Shown in pieces: positions 59,926-64,000 of a DNA stretch of 64,000 nt (positions are counted from its first letter, which is position 1; every line of letters begins with the position of its first letter). The notes under the pieces are model-generated. The model was not told the DNA's origin, did not search any database, and saw only the letters and a list, made by a program, of their open reading frames with translations. The DNA is from Salinicoccus sp. RF5 (GTDB lineage Bacteria; Bacillota; Bacilli; Staphylococcales; Salinicoccaceae), in assembly GCF_020786625.1 (NCBI RefSeq), contig NZ_JAJGRC010000004.1, positions 62,001 to 126,000 of the forward strand, given 5' to 3'. Made by a program: the position numbers and the translations under genes.

Positions 59926-60279
59926 TCCTCTGCTCCTTTCTTTTGGGCCCTCTCCATTCTTAGCCAGTGCAGATTCTTCAGCAGGGGGTGATTAAAAATT
60001 TGGATGATGATGAAGAGGACATCACTGAAAAGGGCATACAGCTTTAAATTCCCAGAGCAATTGGCGATGCCGGCCATAAATGTGAGGGAAGGGGGCGGTG
60101 ACCATCCTTTGGGCCCCGCATTGCGGGGTGCTGGAATCCATTCAGGTTTCTGTGAAAAAAATGTTACATTATATCACTTGATTGTATACCATTATCAGTT
60201 ATGATGACATGGTTTGTAAAATGATAAGGTGCAGATAGACAAAAAGCACCGGATGGATATCCGGTGCTGGTTCAGGAAG
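59926..60279 (-). promoter_or_regulatory. Upstream region of the carotenoid operon with possible promoter and hairpin
   Basis: No gene is seen in this 354-bp gap. On the minus strand an extended -10 (TGA-TATAAT, -10 at 60168-60173) may start the fni-crt transcript, giving a leader of about 235 nt. The leader holds a tight GC hairpin, CCCCGC / GCGGGG (60114-60119 with 60123-60128). No sigma-B motif of the GTTT-GGGTAT kind was found, although the Staphylococcus aureus crt operon depends on sigma-B. The right end carries the BCCT terminator. Confidence 0.45.
60240..60268 (-). terminator. Rho-independent terminator after the second BCCT gene
   Basis: AGCACCGGAT (60245-60254) pairs with ATCCGGTGCT (60259-60268), followed on the minus strand by TTTTTG. 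Confidence 0.93.
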
Positions 60280-61899
60280 CTATTGATGCTCATGGCCGGC
60301 TTCCTGCTCGGCTTTTATCTCTTCCGCGCGTTCACGCTTGGACTTCTCTATATAGTCCTTCATGCGCTGCCTGTTCGGTGTTATGGAAAGACCGAGGTAT
60401 TTACGCTCTTCATTCGCATCCTTATAGAAGGACACCATCATCGAGATGATGATGAAACTGAACGGGAAGGCTGAAATGATCGCTGCCGATTGGAGTGCGG
60501 CAAGTCCTGTATCTCCGCCTGACAGCAGCAGTACGAAGGCGATGGAAGACAGGGCGATTCCCCATACGATCTTTATCTTGTTGGATGGCTGCAGGGAACC
60601 GAATGCCGTCTGCATGCCGAGTACATACGTAGCTGAGTCGGCGGAAGTCACAAAGAATGATGAAACGAGCAGCAGTGCAATGACTGAGAGCACCATGCTC
60701 AGCGGCAGCTCATTGAATATACCGAACAGCATCGTTTCCGCATTCATGTCGAAGATGGCTGGTACAGTCTTCCCGACTTCGATGCCTGTGACACCGAAGA
60801 CGCTGAACCATACGATGCTGACGAGTGTCGGTACAAGCAGTACCGCCAGTACGAATTCACGCACTGAACGACCACGGGAGACCCTTGCTATGAATATACC
60901 GACGAAAGGACTCCAGCTCATCCACCAGCCCCAGTAGTAGATGGTCCATACTTCGAGCCACTCGCTCTTCTGCTGGTTCAGGGGCGCGACATCAAGGCTG
61001 TTATAAAGGAATGTATCGAGCATGGCACCTGTCGATGTATTCATCATGTTGAGGATCATCATCGTCGGACCGAGGATGAGTACAGCAATGAGAAGAATAC
61101 CTGCAAGCCCCATGTTCAGGTTGCTCAAGTACTGGATTCCCTTGCTCAGTCCGCTCCACGCACTGATCAGGAACAGGAATGTAACGACTGCTATGATGAT
61201 GCCCTGGACCATGATGTTGATGGGCAGACCAAAGAGGTAGTTCAATCCACCATTGATCTGCAGTGTGCCGACACCAAGGGATACGGCGACACCGATGATG
61301 GTTGCGAACACGGAAAGTACGTCGACAGCAATGCCGATCGGACCATCGACACGATCACCAAGTATCGGTCGAAGCGTCTTGGAAAGAAGACCGACCTCGC
61401 CTTTCCTGAACTGTGAATATGCGAGGGCGAGGGCAACGACGCCGTACATCGCCCATGCGTGGAAACCGTAGTGGAAGAAGGTTGAACGCAACGCCTCCAC
61501 CATGGCGGCATCCGTTTCAGGGTCGGCCGTCGGCGGCCCCATATAGTGCTGGATCGGTTCCGCTGCACCGTAGAATACGAGACCAATCCCCATTCCGGCA
61601 CTGAACAGCATGGCGAGCCATGAGATGGTCCGGAATTCCGGCTTATGGTACGGTTTGCCGAGTTTCAATTTACCGATCGGGCTGAAGACGAGGAAGATGC
61701 AGAAGAAGACCATCAATGTGGTGATGATCAGATAGTACCAGCCGAAGTATTCAATGACCCATGAACCGACATTGCCGGTGACCTGGCCAAACCGGTCCGG
61801 GAAAACGGCACCGAGGACCACCATGATTCCCACGATTATGGAAGCATAGATGAATACTTTTGATAATTTTCTACCGCTTGGTTGTGTAGGATTTTCCAT
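60280..61899 (-). CDS. BCCT-family compatible solute transporter (OpuD/BetP-like)
   Basis: The 539-residue protein has twelve membrane helices with BCCT motifs GMGIGLVFYGAAEP, the aromatic box WTIYYWGWWMSWSPFVG, and TSADSATYVLGMQT, and a charged C-terminal tail (about 505-539) ending H-E-H-Q that could sense osmotic state, as in BetP. It probably imports glycine betaine or choline with Na+. The decayed copy at 15575-16300 is closer to this protein than to the BCCT at 16871. AGGAGG precedes the ATG by 11 nt. Confidence 0.94.
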   Translation of the reverse strand: MENPTQPSGRKLSKVFIYASIIVGIMVVLGAVFPDRFGQVTGNVGSWVIEYFGWYYLIITTLMVFFCIFLVFSPIGKLKLGKPYHKPEFRTISWLAMLFSAGMGIGLVFYGAAEPIQHYMGPPTADPETDAAMVEALRSTFFHYGFHAWAMYGVVALALAYSQFRKGEVGLLSKTLRPILGDRVDGPIGIAVDVLSVFATIIGVAVSLGVGTLQINGGLNYLFGLPINIMVQGIIIAVVTFLFLISAWSGLSKGIQYLSNLNMGLAGILLIAVLILGPTMMILNMMNTSTGAMLDTFLYNSLDVAPLNQQKSEWLEVWTIYYWGWWMSWSPFVGIFIARVSRGRSVREFVLAVLLVPTLVSIVWFSVFGVTGIEVGKTVPAIFDMNAETMLFGIFNELPLSMVLSVIALLLVSSFFVTSADSATYVLGMQTAFGSLQPSNKIKIVWGIALSSIAFVLLLSGGDTGLAALQSAAIISAFPFSFIIISMMVSFYKDANEERKYLGLSITPNRQRMKDYIEKSKRERAEEIKAEQEAGHEHQ

Positions 61900-62091
61900 C
61901 GGACAAAAGTCCTCCTTTGAAATGTATAATTTGTATAGTAAGTATTTTTTGCAGGTGCAGTGTAAAAAGTGATTTTGAGCACAACGTTATTTATAATAAC
62001 AAATTAATAGGATGATTACAACTTCACAAAAGGCGGTCTTTTCCGATGCAGGATTCCTTGAGTCAGCATCTTTTACATGAACTGCTGAAGA

Positions 62092-62106
62092 TGATAATAA
62101 TTTTCA
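62092..62106. promoter_or_regulatory. Fur-type 7-1-7 operator upstream of the MFS gene
   Basis: TGATAATAATTTTCA matches the Fur-box TGATAAT-N-ATTATCA at 14 of 15 positions. It lies 44 bp before the MFS ATG and just upstream of a -10-like CATAAT at 62108-62113. PerR and Zur consensus sequences fit less well. Confidence 0.6.
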
Positions 62107-62149
62107 TCATAATTAGGCATAAAATTTTGTAGTTGGGGGAGAAGACGGG

Positions 62150-63385
62150 ATGAACCAGCCAAAAGTAGGCATACAAAACAATCTTGCCCAATTTATACTC
62201 CTTGTAGTGGCGAATCTGTTCGTCGGTTCCATGGTGGGGATAGAAAGGACAGTGCTGCCCCTCCTTGGGGAAGAGGAGTTCGGGCTTGCCTCCACAAGCG
62301 CTGCACTGAGCTTCATCATCAGCTTCGGCTTTTCCAAGGCGGTCATCAATTATTTTGCCGGGAGCATAGCAGACAGATATGGAAGGAAGAAAATGCTGCT
62401 GGCAGGATGGGTAATCGGCCTGTTCGTGCCGGTACTGATCATCTTTGCACACGCCTGGTGGGTGATTGTGCTGGCCAATGTCCTGCTCGGCATCAATCAG
62501 GGGCTCGCCTGGTCGATGACAGTGAACATGAAGATCGATTTGTCTAAGGCAGACCAGAGGGGCACGGCGGTAGGGCTGAATGAATTTGCAGGATATTCCG
62601 GGGTGGCTGTACTGGCGGCGGTCTCCGGCTACGTAGCGTCCACCTATTCACTGCGGCCTGAACCTTTCTATATCGGCATTGCAATTGGCATCATCGGTCT
62701 GCTCCTGTCCTTGATCATAAAAGATACGGAGGGACATCTGAAAGTGCAGATGGCGGCCGCCAAGGGGGAAAAGAACGACCTGTCGGCCAAAGAAGTCTTC
62801 CAGAAGACTACCTGGCAGGACCGCAATCTTTCAACTGCAAGTTTTGCAGGCATGTCCACCAACCTGAAGGATGGTATGGCATGGGGGCTCTTCCCCCTCT
62901 ACTTCACGACTGTTGGCTTGAGTGTCACACAGATCGGGACGATAGTAGCTGTATATCCTGCCGCCTGGGGCATTTTCCAGCTTTTTACCGGGGCATTGAG
63001 CGACAAGCTGGGACGCAAGAAGCTCATCACCTATGGGATGTGGACTCAGGCAGCCGCGTTGTGGTTCATTCTGGCTGTGGGAAGCTATCCCCTATGGATG
63101 GCAGGTGCCATAGTACTCGGAATCGGTACGGCCATGGTCTACCCCACCCTGCAGGCAGCCATCAGTGATGTTGCCGCTCCAGGATGGCGGGCATCGTCGA
63201 TGGGTGTATACCGCTTCTGGAGGGACAGCGGATACGCTTTCGGTGCGCTCCTTGCTGGTGTGATTGCAGACTTCATGGGTGTGACATGGGCGATCGGACT
63301 GGTGGCGTTGATACCATTCATAGCAGGACTGCTTGCCCGATTCCGTCTTGAGGAAACTTTGAAGATGAATAACGTTAAACAGTAG
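62150..63385 (+). CDS. Major facilitator superfamily transporter
   Basis: The 411-residue protein has twelve membrane helices with the MFS loop motif GSIADRYGRKKML between helices 2 and 3 and the equivalent GALSDKLGRKKLI in the second half. Substrate is unknown. The Fur-type box upstream suggests iron-linked control, so export of a siderophore or metal-linked compound is one possibility, but nothing in the protein itself proves that. GGGGAGAAGACGGG precedes the ATG. Confidence 0.9.
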   Translation: MNQPKVGIQNNLAQFILLVVANLFVGSMVGIERTVLPLLGEEEFGLASTSAALSFIISFGFSKAVINYFAGSIADRYGRKKMLLAGWVIGLFVPVLIIFAHAWWVIVLANVLLGINQGLAWSMTVNMKIDLSKADQRGTAVGLNEFAGYSGVAVLAAVSGYVASTYSLRPEPFYIGIAIGIIGLLLSLIIKDTEGHLKVQMAAAKGEKNDLSAKEVFQKTTWQDRNLSTASFAGMSTNLKDGMAWGLFPLYFTTVGLSVTQIGTIVAVYPAAWGIFQLFTGALSDKLGRKKLITYGMWTQAAALWFILAVGSYPLWMAGAIVLGIGTAMVYPTLQAAISDVAAPGWRASSMGVYRFWRDSGYAFGALLAGVIADFMGVTWAIGLVALIPFIAGLLARFRLEETLKMNNVKQ

Positions 63386-63411
63386 CCAATCCCTCGGGGG
63401 TTGGCTTTTTT
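63384..63411 (+). terminator. Rho-independent terminator after the MFS gene
   Basis: AGCCAATCCC pairs with GGGGTTGGCT (one G-T pair) around a TCG loop, followed by T residues. Confidence 0.9.
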
Positions 63412-63460
63412 AACGCATGCCTCGTGTCACTATTTGTTCATAAATGTTAAAATTTTCACA

Positions 63461-63489
63461 TTGACTATATACCCTGAGGGGTATAAAAT
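63461..63489 (+). promoter_or_regulatory. Promoter with CsoR/CstR-family operator in its spacer
   Basis: TTGACT (-35, 63461-63466), 17 bp, and TAAAAT (-10, 63484-63489) form a good sigma-A promoter. Its spacer holds TATACCC-TGAG-GGGTATA (63468-63485), the type of palindrome bound by the CsoR/CstR repressor family. CstR senses persulfides and controls CoA-disulfide-reductase/rhodanese genes in Staphylococcus aureus, which fits the gene downstream. Confidence 0.75.
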
Positions 63490-63519
63490 TAAGTCAACAA
63501 AGCATAGGAGGACGATTGA

Positions 63520-64000
63520 ATGAAAATTGCAATTGTTGGAGGAGTAGCCGGAGGCGCCACAGCCGCTACACGAATCAGAAGGATGGACGAGTCTGCAGAA
63601 ATCATCATGTTTGAGCGTGGAGAACATGTCTCCTATTCGAACTGCTCCCTGCCCTACTATTTGAGCGATGTAGTGGATGACAGCAACAAACTGCTTGTCA
63701 TGTCTGAAGAGAAATTTTGAACCAATATAATATAGATGTCAGAACATTGAATGAAGTGATGGAGATTGATAGGGAAAACAGCAAAGTTGTTGTGAAGGAT
63801 CTGAGCAGCGGTGAAACGTATGAAGAATCATACGATAAGCTGATACTCTCCCCTGGGGCAAAGCCGATTATGCCACCAAGCATCACTGGCATCGAAAAGG
63901 CCCATGTATTCTCCCTGCGCAATGTCGCAGACATAAGAAAGATAGATTCATACATCGGTGAGAACGACGTAGAACATGTGTCGATCGTCGGAGGTGGATT
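63520..64000 (+). pseudogene. cdr: CoA-disulfide reductase-like gene with frameshift, cut by window end
   Basis: The first 66 codons encode a flavin disulfide reductase start: IVGGVAGGATAATRIRR (FAD site) and SNCSLPYYLSD with the single active-site cysteine (Cys43) of CoA-disulfide reductases. TGA then interrupts at 63718-63720. Reading resumes in another frame right after, with LNQYNIDVRTLNEVMEI, LILSPGAKPIMPP and SIVGGG, continuing to the end of the window. One missing T in TTTT at 63715-63718 explains the break exactly. It may be a real mutation or a sequencing error. A C-terminal rhodanese domain, if any, lies outside. AGGAGG precedes the ATG. Confidence 0.88.

Noticed and set aside
60085-60130. 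Sequence GGATGGTCACCGC on the minus strand that recalls the T-box antitermination motif.
   Set aside because: It has an inserted base relative to the consensus, no specifier stem was seen, and the downstream genes are not amino-acid related.

Overview
The window looks like chromosome from a low-to-mid GC member of the Staphylococcaceae. A moderately halophilic genus close to Salinicoccus or Jeotgalicoccus is my best inference. Supporting content: a staphylococcal IsaA/SceD-type transglycosylase, the C30 carotenoid genes crtN-crtM-crtP-crtQ, a Firmicutes class 3 fructose-1,6-bisphosphatase, a large Cys-type formate dehydrogenase followed by a DUF1641 gene, IsdG-like and HmoB/TRAP-like proteins, and several compatible-solute transporters (two intact BCCT genes, one BCCT remnant, one OpuC/EgtU-type ABC system). 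No rRNA, tRNA, CRISPR array, phage or intact insertion sequence was recognised.

Layout. 1-2200: a VTT membrane protein, then an AT-rich island with one orphan gene carrying a HEPN-like R-N-x3-H motif. 2200-7140 (minus): an Ntn-hydrolase-like acyltransferase, then an operon of membrane protein, CcdA, ResA/TlpA-like thioredoxin, response regulator and histidine kinase. 7.3-12.5 kb: 5'-nucleotidase, RluA-type pseudouridine synthase, flotillin, IsaA-like protein. 12.7-21.1 kb (minus): exported GMC oxidoreductase with its Tat subunit, BCCT remnant, pterin dehydratase, BCCT transporter, fused permease/binding-protein ABC system. 21.3-30.6 kb: deaminase, DUF488, DUF1641-FdhA, AraC regulator, old-yellow-enzyme-like oxidoreductase, nitroreductase, CHAP protein, DoxX-like protein. 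30.7-40.7 kb: fbp, a methyltransferase, hsp20, paiA-paiB, lipoprotein, TDT transporter, two ABM-fold proteins, LysE and MATE exporters, zinc-ribbon protein. 40.8-47.5 kb (plus): anaerobic metabolism, pflB-pflA, aldo/keto reductase, nrdD-nrdG. 47.5-53.8 kb: MDR reductase, methyltransferase, a resolvase-like protein lacking catalytic residues, SulP transporter, universal stress protein, Na+/H+-type antiporter. 53.8-59.9 kb (minus): carotenoid operon fni-crtN-crtM-crtP-crtQ. 60.2-64 kb: BCCT transporter, MFS transporter, and the start of a CoA-disulfide-reductase-like gene with a frameshift.

The regulatory layer is unusually readable. By eye there are good matches to a Rex operator before pflB, two NrdR boxes 32 bp apart before nrdDG, a CtsR box overlapping a consensus promoter before hsp20, WalR-like TGTWAC half-sites at exact 22-bp spacing before the isaA-like gene, a Fur-type 7-1-7 box before the MFS gene, and a CsoR/CstR-family operator lying between the -35 and -10 of the final gene. 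Together with FdhA, PflB, NrdD, CcdA/ResA and the heme-oxygenase-like proteins, this suggests a segment rich in redox, oxygen and stress functions. I see no multi-gene novel defence system. The best candidates for new biology are the HEPN-motif orphan, the resolvase-like protein with its symmetric divergent intergenic region, and the redox/two-component operon.
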